Of a DNA stretch of 33,817 bases, positions 8,767-18,620 are shown one piece after another. The stretch spans positions 568,074-601,890 of the forward strand of contig JAHFLF010000001.1 in assembly GCA_023255625.1 (NCBI GenBank). The letters are read 5' to 3'. The notes beneath the pieces were generated by a model. That model saw only the letters and a program-made list of their open reading frames with translations. It was not told the DNA's origin and searched no databases. Origin of the DNA: Candidatus Harrisonbacteria bacterium (lineage in GTDB: Bacteria > Patescibacteriota > Minisyncoccia > UBA6257 > 1-14-0-10-44-23). Numbering within the stretch: the stretch's first letter is position 1; the number at the start of each line of letters is the position of its first letter. The position numbers and the translations under genes are program-made.

Positions 8767-10470
8767 ATGTCGTTTTCCGAAGAAGTTAAAAAAATTATCA
8801 AAGGCGAGGTGTTCGAAGATGAGTCGGCACTTACAAAATACAGCCACGATGCGAGTATTTTTGAAGTTCGTCCGCAGCTGGTAGTTGCGCCAAAAGATGC
8901 CCAAGATATTCAAGCTCTAGTGAAATTTGCAAACGAGCAGCGCGGACAAAATAAAAATGTTTCACTGACTGCTCGATCGGCCGGCACAGACATGAGCGGT
9001 GGGCCGCTCTCTGAATCAATCATCCTGGATATGACGGCGCATTTTAATCAAGTTCAGGATGTTCAAATTGATCCGGACAAGCAGGGAGGATTTGCCGTTG
9101 TCGAGCCGGGCGCATATTATCGCGATTTTGAAAAAGAAACTGACCGGCGCGATTTGATGATGCCGAGCTATCCGGCTTCAAAAGGTCTGTGTACGGTCGG
9201 CGGGATGGTTGCCAACAATGCCGGTGGTGAAAAAACGCCGGCGTACGGCAAGACTGAAAATTATTTATTGGAACTCAAGGTTGTTCTTGCTGACGGGAAC
9301 GAGTACACGATTAAGCCGTTGACGGAGTCAGAGCTTGAGGCGAAGATGGCCGAGCCAACTTTTGAGGGAGGGGTCTATAAAAAACTTTATACACTGATCA
9401 CTGACAACCGAAAACTGATAACTGATGCAAAACCGAATGTTACAAAAAACTCCGCCGGATATTATTTGTGGAATGTCGTAGGGCCTGCTTTTGGCAGACC
9501 CGAAGATCCCGCCGCAGGCGCGGATTCAAAATTTGATCTTTGTAAACTTTTCGTTGGTTCACAGGGTACACTCGGTATTATTACGCAGATTAAATTCCGA
9601 CTAGTTCCAAAGAAGAAATTTTCCAAGTTGTTGGTGCTTTTTTTGCGGCCGCGGCACATGAAAGACCTTGGCAATATCATCGTTGAACTAAAAAAGCATG
9701 CTCCGGAGACGATTGAATCATACGATGACAACACGCTCAAGCTGGCGATGAGGTTTTTCCCCGATCTTCTGAAGATTTTGAAGCCCAAAAATATGTTAGT
9801 AATGGCTTGGCATTTATTCCCGGAATTTTGGATGTTTTTGACCGGGGGCATGCCCAAAATGGTGATTATGGCCGAGTTTACCGGGGACGATCTGAAAGAT
9901 TTGCATGCGCGAATCCATGAGTCGGCAGAGCCGATGAAGAAGTTTGGCGTGAAAATTCGTATTACGGCGAGTGAGGAGGAGGAGCGTCAGTTCTGGGTGA
10001 TTCGTCGTGAGAGTTTTAGTTTGATGCGCAACAAAGTGAAGGATCGTCACAGCGCGCCGTGTATTGATGATTTTGCGGTGCTCGCTGAAAAGTTGCCGGA
10101 GTTTTTGCCAAAACTGCAGGCAATTTTAGACAAATATCATTTTAGCTACGGAATGGCGGGTCATCCCGGAGACGGTAATTTTCATATTTTCCCGATGCTG
10201 AAAATGGAGGATCCAAACGAACGCGCCATCATCCCAAAGTTGTCTGATGAAGTGTACAACCTGGTGCTTGAGTACAAGGGGACTATTACGGCAGAACATA
10301 ACGATGGGCTTATCCGCACGCCGTATTTGGAAAAAATGTATGGGCCGGAGGTTATCGCGTTATTTGAGCAGACAAAAAAGATTTTTGATCCGCTGGGGAT
10401 TTTTAATCCGGGGAAGAAAACAGGCGGCTCGCTCGGGTACTCAATGGCGCATATTCGGAAAAGCTTTTAA
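8767..10470 (+). CDS. FAD-binding oxidase, GlcD/D-lactate dehydrogenase-like
   Basis: TARSAGTDMSGGPLS, VEPGAYYRDFE, GLCTVGGMVANNAGGEKTPAYGKTENYLLELKVVLADG, GSQGTLGIITQIKFRL, HPGDGNFH. ATG at 8767 preferred because 8683 lies in the upstream terminator. Confidence 0.88.
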   Translation: MSFSEEVKKIIKGEVFEDESALTKYSHDASIFEVRPQLVVAPKDAQDIQALVKFANEQRGQNKNVSLTARSAGTDMSGGPLSESIILDMTAHFNQVQDVQIDPDKQGGFAVVEPGAYYRDFEKETDRRDLMMPSYPASKGLCTVGGMVANNAGGEKTPAYGKTENYLLELKVVLADGNEYTIKPLTESELEAKMAEPTFEGGVYKKLYTLITDNRKLITDAKPNVTKNSAGYYLWNVVGPAFGRPEDPAAGADSKFDLCKLFVGSQGTLGIITQIKFRLVPKKKFSKLLVLFLRPRHMKDLGNIIVELKKHAPETIESYDDNTLKLAMRFFPDLLKILKPKNMLVMAWHLFPEFWMFLTGGMPKMVIMAEFTGDDLKDLHARIHESAEPMKKFGVKIRITASEEEERQFWVIRRESFSLMRNKVKDRHSAPCIDDFAVLAEKLPEFLPKLQAILDKYHFSYGMAGHPGDGNFHIFPMLKMEDPNERAIIPKLSDEVYNLVLEYKGTITAEHNDGLIRTPYLEKMYGPEVIALFEQTKKIFDPLGIFNPGKKTGGSLGYSMAHIRKSF

Positions 10471-10557
10471 ACATTCGGTTGCGGCGGGGTCAAGAGCGGC
10501 AGGGATACCTTTTACTGCCGCCTATGACCCCGCCGCAACCGAACCCTTCTTAAAAGC
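10463..10557. repeat. Structured stem-loop element with GGATACCTTTTA loop, copy 1
   Basis: gcttttaa...ttcggttgcggcgggg-TCAAGA-gcggcag-GGATACCTTTTA-ctgccgc-CTATGA-ccccgccgcaaccgaa...ttaaaagc; shares loop and internal-loop nucleotides with 25246-25329. Confidence 0.75.
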
Positions 10558-10611
10558 GATCGAACATGCAGCCATAAATAATCCCTCGCTCGCTAAACAG
10601 GGGAACATACA

Positions 10612-10830
10612 ATGAAAATTTCTGTGCGTGTTACGCCGAATTCAAAAAAGCCAGAGGTTATTGAAATTGCACCCGGCACATACAGAGTCAAAGTAAATGC
10701 AAAACCGATTGATGGTGCGGCGAATATCAGACTCATTGAAATTCTGGCCGAGCATTTTAAGGTTTCGTTCGGCGCGATACGGATTTTAAGCGGCGCGACG
10801 AGCAGAGAGAAGGTGATTGAGATAATTTGA
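10612..10830 (+). CDS. DUF167 / YggU family protein
   Basis: 72 aa; ISVRVTPNSKKPEVI...YRVKVNAKPIDGAANIRLIEILAEHFKVSFGAIRILSGATSREKVIEI. Confidence 0.85.
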   Translation: MKISVRVTPNSKKPEVIEIAPGTYRVKVNAKPIDGAANIRLIEILAEHFKVSFGAIRILSGATSREKVIEII

Positions 10831-10855
10831 CTATTTTCATAAAGCATGGTATTTA
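10827..10855 (+). promoter_or_regulatory. Promoter-like sequence for GC-rich islet gene 3
   Basis: TTGACT-17 nt-TATTTA. Confidence 0.5.
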
Positions 10856-10967
10856 TTTTTATGACCGAGCCGCCGTGTGCGCGGTTTGATCATGTTCGCT
10901 GACCGAGAGCCGATGTTGGGACCACTCAACACGGGTCAACTCAAGGCGGCGGAATTAAGGAGGGCCC

Positions 10968-11723
10968 ATGGCCCAGATGCGCGTTTTCTTCAGGCGTGAG
11001 GCGTTCGCAGAGGGCGGACCGATCCTTCGAAGTGCGGAGCGCGGCGGCGGCTCCTATTCCTATCAAGGGAAGCCGCTCGGAAAGGATGATGAAGGACCGT
11101 TCGCACTCTTCGAGGACGAGGGCGAAGTGCCCTATGACCTCAAGCCGTTCGTGAGTCACGCCACGCTCTTCGCAGTCTTCGCGGCGGAGCCGGTGCGCGA
11201 GCGCGGGCGGTATGTGAATGCCAGCGCGAAGGGCGTCCTGGATTTTCAGGACGCAAGTCGGAGGCAGTATGAGCTCCGAGCCACGGCCAGGAAGCAGTCC
11301 CATCTCTGGGAGATGCTTCGTCTCATCCGACTCGGTCAGATCAAGCCCTACGAGTTGTATGGCGGTAAGCTGCCCGAGATCCTCGGGCTCGAAGCCGAGA
11401 TCGCCCAGCTCCGAAAGAACTTCGATGACGAAGCGAACGACCGCGACCGGCTCATCGCGGAAGCACGACGAACGATTCACTATATCGTCTCTGCCGTGGG
11501 GCGTATTCAGGAGGAGCACTGGTTTGGCAGGTTCTTCGGTCGTCGGGGGAGAGTGAGCAGGATGTTCTTCTCTCTGGATGCCCTTCGGCCGTTCTTCACG
11601 AGCCACGCAGAGCCGAATGTGGTCTTGGCCGAACTGATGGGCCGGGAGTACTGGGCGTCCCGCCGTCAGCAGGTCGAGATGTTCGTCGTTCGTACTGAAC
11701 GGAAGAGGTGGTGGTCGGCCTGA
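10968..11723 (+). CDS. Hypothetical protein (GC-rich islet gene 3)
   Basis: 251 aa ORF starting MAQMRVFFRREAF; preceded by aaggagggccc; GC-rich composition; ends before a strong hairpin. Confidence 0.7.
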   Translation: MAQMRVFFRREAFAEGGPILRSAERGGGSYSYQGKPLGKDDEGPFALFEDEGEVPYDLKPFVSHATLFAVFAAEPVRERGRYVNASAKGVLDFQDASRRQYELRATARKQSHLWEMLRLIRLGQIKPYELYGGKLPEILGLEAEIAQLRKNFDDEANDRDRLIAEARRTIHYIVSAVGRIQEEHWFGRFFGRRGRVSRMFFSLDALRPFFTSHAEPNVVLAELMGREYWASRRQQVEMFVVRTERKRWWSA

Positions 11724-11746
11724 CCCCCATCATCAAGTAGCAAGAC

Positions 11747-11778
11747 CGGGCTCGGGGTGGACATTCACCCCGAGCCCG
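11747..11778 (+). terminator. Rho-independent terminator of GC-rich islet gene 3
   Basis: cgggctcggggtg-gacatt-caccccgagcccg followed by tgttcttttttaaattgtttttttt. Confidence 0.9.
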
Positions 11779-11821
11779 TGTTCTTTTTTAAATTGTTTTT
11801 TTTGATTTTCTGTGGTATTTT

Positions 11822-11880
11822 CTACTCACTACTTTTTCTTGCAAACTGACCAACTAACTGACTAACCAATTAACTAGCTC
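11822..11880 (+). repeat. Degenerate ACTAAC/ACTGACC micro-repeat tract directly upstream of obgE
   Basis: tactcactactttttcttgcaaactgaccaactaactgactaaccaattaactagctcc, ending 1-2 nt before the ATG. Confidence 0.7.
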
Positions 11881-11882
11881 CA

Positions 11883-13006
11883 TGTTAACCGACGAAGTCA
11901 AACTACATATTAAAGCAGGACACGGAGGGGCCGGTAAAGTCTGCTTTAGCACGATTCCTAGAAACATGGGCCCAACCGGTGGAAATGGCGGGCACGGCGG
12001 CTCGGTTTACCTTGAGGGCGTTTCTGATTTAGCTGCGCTTAGGCAGTATCGCTATAAAAAAGATTTTTTTGCTGAGGATGGCATTCGCGGTGGCGAGGCA
12101 AATCGCGAGGGTAGAAAAGGCGAAGACCTTATTCTCAAAGTTCCGATTGGTACGATGGTTCGGGCGCGGCTTACGAATGCCGACCAAATGGAGCACGACC
12201 CGCAGGAGGGCGGCACGTTTCAGGGGGTGCACGAGGGCGGTTTACCCTCCAAACTTTCTGCAAGAAAGTTAGGAGGGGGACTGCATGGCGGCATCACCGA
12301 AAAAGAGTTTGAAGTCACAAAAGTTGGCGAGCGAATTTTAATTGCAAAGGGCGGCAAGGGTGGCAAGGGAAACTTTATGTTCCGTTCATCGCGCAATCCG
12401 TCACCGATGATTGCACAACCGGGGTTACCCGGTGAGGAGTTTGATGCTGATTTTGAACTGCGTATTATTGCCGACATCGGGCTGATTGGGCTGCCAAACG
12501 CCGGCAAGTCGTCTCTGCTCAATGAGCTGACCAAAGCTGGCGCGCGCGTGGCCAACTATCCGTTTACAACTCTTGAGCCAAATTTGGGCGTGTATTACCC
12601 ATCAGCAATTTTGAAGGCAAGCGACGAGGAGCAGAAAAAGGCGACGCCGATTATCATCGCTGACATTCCGGGATTAATTGAGGGCGCCTCGGCTGGCAAG
12701 GGGTTGGGCTTTAAATTTTTGCGACATATTGAACGAACAAAAGTTGTGATTCACTGCGTTGCGGCCGACTCGGTTGATATTAGTGCGGGCTATAAGGCAG
12801 TGCGTGGCGAGCTCTCAAAATATGACAAGCTGCTTGCGGCAAAAGAGAGTTACATTTTTTTGACCAAGAGCGATCTGGCTGACGCTGCCACGCTGAAAAA
12901 ACACATGACCGCGCTCAAGCGGTTCAAGAAGCCAGTGCTTACGGTTTCAATTCATAACCAAGAACAACTTGGGGAGGTAAAGAAGTTGCTTGACCGGATG
13001 AGTTGA
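11883..13006 (+). CDS. obgE: Obg-family GTPase
   Basis: MLTDEVKLHIKAGHGGAGKVCF...GGNGGHGGSVYL...GLPNAGKSSLLNELTKA...ADIPGLIEGASAGKGLGFKFLRHIERTK. The ORF track start of 11882 may differ by 1. Confidence 0.93.
12245..12277. repeat. Palindrome inside the obgE coding sequence
   Basis: CCCTCC-a-AACTTTCT-gca-AGAAAGTT-a-GGAGGG, encoding part of GGLPSKLSARKLGGGLHG. Confidence 0.75.
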
Positions 13007-13032
13007 TCTGGTATTCTTTTTGATATTAGTTT

Positions 13033-13068
13033 TAACTCGTACTCACTACTCGTTTACTCGTTACTTTC
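13033..13068 (+). repeat. Degenerate ACTCGTT micro-repeat tract directly upstream of the FKBP gene
   Basis: aactcgtactcactactcgtttactcgttactttc immediately before ATG. Confidence 0.65.
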
Positions 13069-13563
13069 ATGAAATACACTATCTTTATTGTCATCGCAGC
13101 TATTATCATTATTGGAGCGATCATGTATAAGCCAGCAGCTGCTCCCGTGGATCAAGTGCAACCGGCAAGTGTAGCGCAGCAGCCGGTGATTTCTGGCACA
13201 GTCGTTACAAACCCTAAACCTATTACTATGGCAAGCGGATTAATTATAGAAGACACAAAGATCGGTGATGGCGCAGTTGCGAAGAATGGCGATTTGGTAA
13301 CGGTGCATTATGTTGGCACGCTGACAAATGGAAAAAAGTTTGACAGTTCCCGCGACCGTGGTGAGCCGTTCCAGTTTCCGCTTGGCCAGGGCATGGTCAT
13401 CAAGGGCTGGGAGGAGGGTGTTGCTGGCATGAAGGTTGGCGGCGTTCGTAAGCTGACAATCCCGCCGGAGCTTGGATACGGCGCAGCCGGAGCCGGTGGC
13501 GTGATTCCACCAAACGCAACACTTTTGTTTGAGGTTGAGCTTTTAGCTACACGGAGTAATTAG
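13069..13563 (+). CDS. FKBP-type peptidyl-prolyl isomerase with N-terminal hydrophobic segment
   Basis: NGDLVTVHYVGTLTNGKKFDSSRDRGEPFQFPLGQGMVIKGWEEGVAGMKVGGVRKLTIPPELGYG. Confidence 0.95.
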   Translation: MKYTIFIVIAAIIIIGAIMYKPAAAPVDQVQPASVAQQPVISGTVVTNPKPITMASGLIIEDTKIGDGAVAKNGDLVTVHYVGTLTNGKKFDSSRDRGEPFQFPLGQGMVIKGWEEGVAGMKVGGVRKLTIPPELGYGAAGAGGVIPPNATLLFEVELLATRSN

Positions 13564-13583
13564 AGCCGTGGTATAGTAGAAAT

Positions 13584-13844
13584 ATGAAAAAAGGAATTGT
13601 GCGAAAAAATAAAGAGGTAACGAATTTTCAGATATTGACTGCTATTGGAGAATTAAGCCAAGCGGTTGGCTCTAAATTTGAGAGAGTTGATTTTCGCTTT
13701 GATGAAGTTGCCCATGAGTTCAAGAGAGTGCATCGTGAGCTTGGTGATTTACAGTATCAGATTACTCGAGTTGAGTCATTGCTGTTACAAAATCATGAGA
13801 AGCGCATCAAGGCGATTGAGCAGAAGTTGGGGTTAGAGGTGTAG
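13584..13844 (+). CDS. Small hypothetical protein, probable coiled coil
   Basis: 86 aa, charged heptad-like KFERVDFRFDEVAHEFKRVHRELGDLQYQITRVES. Confidence 0.55.
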   Translation: MKKGIVRKNKEVTNFQILTAIGELSQAVGSKFERVDFRFDEVAHEFKRVHRELGDLQYQITRVESLLLQNHEKRIKAIEQKLGLEV

Positions 13845-13882
13845 AAATTAAAAAGTGAAATTCTTGCGCAAATAATCCAATT

Positions 13883-14203
13883 ATGACCTCACCAGAGAAC
13901 GAGCATAGTCGCCGAGAGGAAGACCTCTCGCCCAATTTGTTGGAAAGGATGGATGGGGGTCTTGAATTTACAGGTTTAACTTTGTCTGGTCTGCAGGAGA
14001 TTGACCGATTAGACATTAAGCCGGGGTCTTTGATCGTTAGTCAAAGCGGCACCACTCGTAAGGTCCTTGGTATTGATAGAAAACCTCACCAGGCCGGCGT
14101 TTTTTTGTATGTTGAAAAGACCGGAGCGGCGGGTGTTGGAGAGGAGAAAATTCCCTTTAGAGATTTCTCAAATACCGGATGGATTAAGGAAGTTCGGAAT
14201 TAG
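13883..14203 (+). CDS. Hypothetical protein
   Basis: 106 aa ORF in the same orientation as neighbours; no family recognised. Confidence 0.5.
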   Translation: MTSPENEHSRREEDLSPNLLERMDGGLEFTGLTLSGLQEIDRLDIKPGSLIVSQSGTTRKVLGIDRKPHQAGVFLYVEKTGAAGVGEEKIPFRDFSNTGWIKEVRN

Positions 14204-14287
14204 TTCCGCCGCATTCTTGCTATCTCTGAATAAATAGTGTATTATATATGCACGCTACAGAGGCGCCATCCGGCGCTTTTGTGTTTC

Positions 14288-14383
14288 TATTCCTCCTTTC
14301 CTAAAGGAGGTGGCGCTAGCAAGCGACGGAGGATTTAGAAATCCCTCCCCGAGTACGGTACTCCCTTTAGAAAAGGGAGAATA
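14288..14383. repeat. MITE-like palindromic intergenic element upstream of typA
   Basis: Left arm tattcctcctttcctaaaggagg is an imperfect inverted copy of right arm ctccctttagaaaagggagaata; internal ggaggatttagaaatccctcc hairpin. Confidence 0.6.
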
Positions 14384-14391
14384 AAAATACT

Positions 14392-16179
14392 ATGTCACCA
14401 AACATTCGCAACATCGCTATCATCGCTCACGTTGACCACGGTAAAACTACCTTGGTTGACGCGCTTTTGAAGCAGTCCGACAATTTCACCATGAAGGTTA
14501 ATGGCAATGGTGATTTAATCATGGACAACAACGAGCTTGAACGCGAGCGTGGCATTACGATTTTGGCAAAAAATGCCGCGATTACTTACAAGGGCGTCAA
14601 AATTAATATCGTGGACACACCGGGACATGCTGATTTTGGCGGTGAGGTGGAGCGCATTATGAGTATGGTTGACGGCGTAATTTTGCTCGTGGACGCAAAA
14701 GAAGGCCCAATGCCGCAGACAAAGTTTGTTTTGAAGAAGGCGATTGAGGCCGGGCACAAGGCGATTGTTGTGGTCAATAAAATTGATAAGCCAGCGGCGC
14801 GTTGTCAATGGACTTTGGATGAGACTTTTAGTTTGTTTATTGATTTGGGCGCCTCTGATGAACAGGCGCATTTCCCGGTTGTCTATGCCTCGGGTCTTGC
14901 CGGCAAGGCGGGGCTTGTGGCCGACCTCGCCACGATGAAAGATGTTACGCCGCTGTTTGATAAAATTTTAGAATACATTCCGGCGCCAGTTGTTGACGAG
15001 ACCGCGCCGCTCCAGATGATCACCATCAACCTGGCATATGACACCTACAAAGGAAAGATGGCGATTGGCCGACTTCATTCCGGAACTTTGAAACCAAACC
15101 AGCAGGTGATGCACATCAACCGCGCCGGTGTCATGAAAAAAGCGCAGCTGACCAATGTGATGATTTTTGACGGCATGAATCGAAAAGAGGCGACCGAGGT
15201 GGTGGCTGGCGACATCTGTGCCATTGCCGGTATTCCGGATATTTCTATCGGCGAGACGATTGCCGACATTAATGATCCGCGCCCGCTTACGCCGATTAAG
15301 ATTGACGAGCCGACGATCAAGGCGGTGTTCATGGTTAACAAGAGTCCGTTTGTTGGTAAAGAGGGACAGTACATCACGAGTCGCAATATTAAGGAGCGAT
15401 TGGAGCGCGAGACCGAAACCGATGTGGCGCTGAAGATGGAGGAGACCGAGGACAGCGACCGCTGGATTATGTCTGGCCGCGGTGAACTCCACCTGGCAAT
15501 TTTAATTGAAAAGATGCGGCGCGAGGGATTTGAACTTGCCGTTGGTAAGCCGCAGGTGATTTTTAAAGAAATTGACGGCGTAAAGATGGAGCCGTTTGAG
15601 CTCGTTAGTATTGAGGTGCCAAACGAATCAACTGGTGTCGTTATTCAAGATTTTGGCCAGCGGCTCGGCGAGATGCGGCACATGAATCAGGACGGGCCGA
15701 TTACAAAGTTGGAGTTTTCAATTCCAACGCGCGGACTTATTGGATATCGCTCGGATTTTATGACGCGTACGAAAGGGCTCGGCATCATGAACACGATTTT
15801 TGATGCGTACAAGCCGATGAAGGGAGAGATTACTAAGTTGCCGCACGGATCTTTGATCGCCACCGAGGCCGGAGAATCTACGAATTATGGATTGCTGCTC
15901 GCGCAGGACAGAGGCGTGCTGTTTATCGCTGCCGGTACGAAAATTTATGCTGGTATGGTGGTTGGTAAAAATGCTAAAGATATGGATTTGCGGGTGCATG
16001 TTGGCCGTGAAAAGCAGCTTACCAATTTCCGTGCGAAGAACGAGGGCATTGGTGCATTTTTGGAGGCGCCGACACTCATGACCCTTGAAGATTCTTTGGA
16101 ATATATCTCTGACGATGAAATTGTGGAGGTAACGCCAAAGAGTATACGAATTAGGAAGATGGACTTGAAGGCGAAATAA
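14392..16179 (+). CDS. typA: Translational GTPase TypA/BipA
   Basis: [25 protein letters not shown]...[36 protein letters not shown]; BipA-type C-terminus. Confidence 0.95.
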   Translation: MSPNIRNIAIIAHVDHGKTTLVDALLKQSDNFTMKVNGNGDLIMDNNELERERGITILAKNAAITYKGVKINIVDTPGHADFGGEVERIMSMVDGVILLVDAKEGPMPQTKFVLKKAIEAGHKAIVVVNKIDKPAARCQWTLDETFSLFIDLGASDEQAHFPVVYASGLAGKAGLVADLATMKDVTPLFDKILEYIPAPVVDETAPLQMITINLAYDTYKGKMAIGRLHSGTLKPNQQVMHINRAGVMKKAQLTNVMIFDGMNRKEATEVVAGDICAIAGIPDISIGETIADINDPRPLTPIKIDEPTIKAVFMVNKSPFVGKEGQYITSRNIKERLERETETDVALKMEETEDSDRWIMSGRGELHLAILIEKMRREGFELAVGKPQVIFKEIDGVKMEPFELVSIEVPNESTGVVIQDFGQRLGEMRHMNQDGPITKLEFSIPTRGLIGYRSDFMTRTKGLGIMNTIFDAYKPMKGEITKLPHGSLIATEAGESTNYGLLLAQDRGVLFIAAGTKIYAGMVVGKNAKDMDLRVHVGREKQLTNFRAKNEGIGAFLEAPTLMTLEDSLEYISDDEIVEVTPKSIRIRKMDLKAK

Positions 16180-16184
16180 ATTGT

Positions 16185-16210
16185 GCGGGGCGGCCAGCTG
16201 GCCGCCCCGC
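16185..16210 (+). terminator. GC-rich palindromic hairpin downstream of typA
   Basis: gcggggcggccagctggccgccccgc, perfect 26-nt palindrome; no clear T-tract. Confidence 0.5.
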
Positions 16211-16240
16211 TACGCTTGCAGCCCGGCTTTATCTCGGGGT

Positions 16241-17341
16241 ATGATAGAGAGAATGTTAACTCATCGCACACTACAACTTTCTTTTTTCTTTGTTATTTTT
16301 GGCATTACTGCCGTTCTTGGTTTTTTCATTTTCCGGCCTTATTTGAATACACTGGTTCTGGCCGCCACCTTTGCAATCATTTTTTACCCAATGTATCAGC
16401 GCTTGATGACGCAGTTTAAGGGGCGATTTCCGGGAGTATGCTCCGGACTAACTGTGCTTATCGCCAGCTTGATTTTGTTTATCCCGTCTGCGCTGCTCGG
16501 TACGCAAGTATTCCGTGAGGCAACTGTTGTGTACTCAAGATTGAGTTTGGCGAATCAAACAGAGCAGCCACCGCTACCGCCCGCGCCAGATAATACGAGT
16601 CCTTTCGTACTCCAAATTCGGGATAAGTTGGATGCCGGTATTACCTCGCTGATTATAAATTTTGATCAGCTTGCACACGAGGCCTTTGGTTGGGTGCTTA
16701 GTAACGCCGGCAATTTTTCAATGCGGCTTGGCCAGTTTAGCATTAGATTTTTTATCTGGTTTCTAGCTTTTTATTATTTTCTGCGCGATGGGCACCATAT
16801 TCGTAAAGTATTTATTGCGCTTAGCCCGCTTTCGGATAAATATGATAACGAAATTGCAAATCGGGTTAGCGTTGCGGTTAAAAGTGTAGTCGGCGGATCG
16901 CTGATCGTTGCAGTTCTTCAGGGACTTGCAGCCGGAGTAGGCATGTGGATTTTCGGGGTACCGGCTCCGGCGATCTGGGGTTCGGTCGCAGTTATGACCG
17001 CGCTCGTGCCGAGCATTGGCACCGCTCTGGTTATTTTGCCGGCCGCTGGTTATCTTTTCCTGATTGGGCACACTGGCCCGACTATCGGACTTTTAATTTG
17101 GGGTCTGACTATCGTGAACATAATCGACAACTTATTGCGGCCAAAACTTATTCAGCGTGGCACTAAGATTCATCCGCTGATGGTTCTGCTTTCTGTACTT
17201 GGCGGCATCGCTCTTCTCGGGCCGGTTGGATTTTTGATTGGGCCAATCGTAGTTAGTTTACTGATTGAATTTTTGGGAATTTACAACGAGATGATTTTAC
17301 ATCACCGCGATGCAACTCTCACTAATAGTCAAGTCTCTTAA
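16241..17341 (+). CDS. AI-2E family transporter (PerM-like)
   Basis: Multi-span protein; FRPYLNTLVLAATFAIIFYPMY...IWGSVAVMTALVPSIGTALVILPAAGYL...NIIDNLLRPKLIQRGTKIHPLMVLLSVLGGIALLGPVGFLIGPIV. Confidence 0.85.
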   Translation: MIERMLTHRTLQLSFFFVIFGITAVLGFFIFRPYLNTLVLAATFAIIFYPMYQRLMTQFKGRFPGVCSGLTVLIASLILFIPSALLGTQVFREATVVYSRLSLANQTEQPPLPPAPDNTSPFVLQIRDKLDAGITSLIINFDQLAHEAFGWVLSNAGNFSMRLGQFSIRFFIWFLAFYYFLRDGHHIRKVFIALSPLSDKYDNEIANRVSVAVKSVVGGSLIVAVLQGLAAGVGMWIFGVPAPAIWGSVAVMTALVPSIGTALVILPAAGYLFLIGHTGPTIGLLIWGLTIVNIIDNLLRPKLIQRGTKIHPLMVLLSVLGGIALLGPVGFLIGPIVVSLLIEFLGIYNEMILHHRDATLTNSQVS

Positions 17342-17918
17342 AGCCGGTGGTGTCGGCGTATTACCGACGGACACTATATACGGTGTTGTTGCTCGGGCGC
17401 TTAACGAAAAATCAGTTGAGCGCGTCTATCAACTCAAAGGCCGCACACCGACCAAGCCGTGCATTATTTTAATCGCCGATATTTCTGACCTTTCTCTTTT
17501 TGGAATTACTGTCGGCAGACTAACTGACCAACTGATTAACCGCCTCTGGCCCGGGCCGGTAAGCATCATCCTGCCCTGCACAAACCAGAAGTTTTCATAT
17601 CTGCACCGCGGCACGAATTCGCTGGCCTTTCGATTGCCGGCGGATGAATCGCTCCGTACATTGCTGCGTGAGACCGGGCCGCTGATTGCACCAAGTGCCA
17701 ATCCGGAAGGTCAACCGCCGGCGACGACGATTGAAGAGGCGAAAAAGTATTTTGGCGATAATATGGACTTTTACTTGCCCTTCGAAGCTTTTGCGAAGAA
17801 GGGTGAAGATGCTGTGGGCAAATTTTCCGGCAAGCCCTCTACTCTTGTTGAGATAAGGGGCGGGAAAGTGGTAATCTTGCGTCAGGGCAGCGCAGTCATT
17901 CCCGCCGAACTTTTATGA
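17310..17918 (+). CDS. tsaC: Threonylcarbamoyl-AMP synthase (Sua5/YrdC/TsaC)
   Basis: GGVGVLPTDTIYGVVARALNEKSVERVYQLKGR...LWPGPVSIILP...LAFRLPADESLRTLLRETGPLIAPSANPEGQPPATT. Confidence 0.9.
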   Translation: MQLSLIVKSLKAGGVGVLPTDTIYGVVARALNEKSVERVYQLKGRTPTKPCIILIADISDLSLFGITVGRLTDQLINRLWPGPVSIILPCTNQKFSYLHRGTNSLAFRLPADESLRTLLRETGPLIAPSANPEGQPPATTIEEAKKYFGDNMDFYLPFEAFAKKGEDAVGKFSGKPSTLVEIRGGKVVILRQGSAVIPAELL

Positions 17919-18619
17919 AAAAAACAAAAGTTGCGATTTTTGACATCGACGGAACCATCTTTCGTAACTCACTGCTCGTTGAGTTGCATTGGAAGATGGT
18001 TAAGGAGGGCATCATTCCTCGTTCGGCTACTAAAGAGCTGGACAGGCGATATTGGAATTGGATAACTCGCAAAGGTACATATGATGATTATTTGCAGGAA
18101 GTTATAGATAGTTTTAACGAATTCGTGAAGGGGGTGCCGACCAAGACTATTCAGCGATTAGCGCGCGAGGTTGTGAAAGTTCAGAGTAACATTGTCTACC
18201 GGTATACTCGGGCGCTGGTTGGGCGTTTGCGTAAGACGCATCTGCTCGTTGCCATATCTGGTTCGCCGCAAATAGTTGTCGGTGAATTTGCACGCGCCTG
18301 GAAGTTTGATTATTACATCGGCACGCAACACCGAATTCGCGACAGTAAATTTACCGAGGGGAATATCTGGGTTGCCTCGGAGAACAAGCAGGAGGCGCTC
18401 CGTAGGTTGCAAGAACAACATGGCTTTACGCTCGGTCGCGGTTCGGTCGGCGTTGGCGATACAGAATCAGATATCAAGATATTAGAGATTGTTGATCTGC
18501 CTATTTGCTTTAATCCAACCGCGCGGCTGTTTGCCGCTGCACAAAAACATAACTGGTTGACAGTTATTGAGCGCAAGGATGTTACATATGCACTGCGCCG
18601 CGGTAAGTTGATCCGTTGA
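17915..18619 (+). CDS. HAD-superfamily hydrolase (subfamily IB-like)
   Basis: KVAIFDIDGTIFRNSL (motif I), LLVAISGSP (motif II), VGVGDTESDIKILEIV (motif IV). Confidence 0.88.
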   Translation: MKKTKVAIFDIDGTIFRNSLLVELHWKMVKEGIIPRSATKELDRRYWNWITRKGTYDDYLQEVIDSFNEFVKGVPTKTIQRLAREVVKVQSNIVYRYTRALVGRLRKTHLLVAISGSPQIVVGEFARAWKFDYYIGTQHRIRDSKFTEGNIWVASENKQEALRRLQEQHGFTLGRGSVGVGDTESDIKILEIVDLPICFNPTARLFAAAQKHNWLTVIERKDVTYALRRGKLIR

Positions 18620-18620
18620 T

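Noticed and set aside
10247-10615. ORF spanning the 3' end of the GlcD-like gene and the stem-loop
   Set aside because: It overlaps the well-supported gene in another frame and reads through the structured element; no recognisable product.
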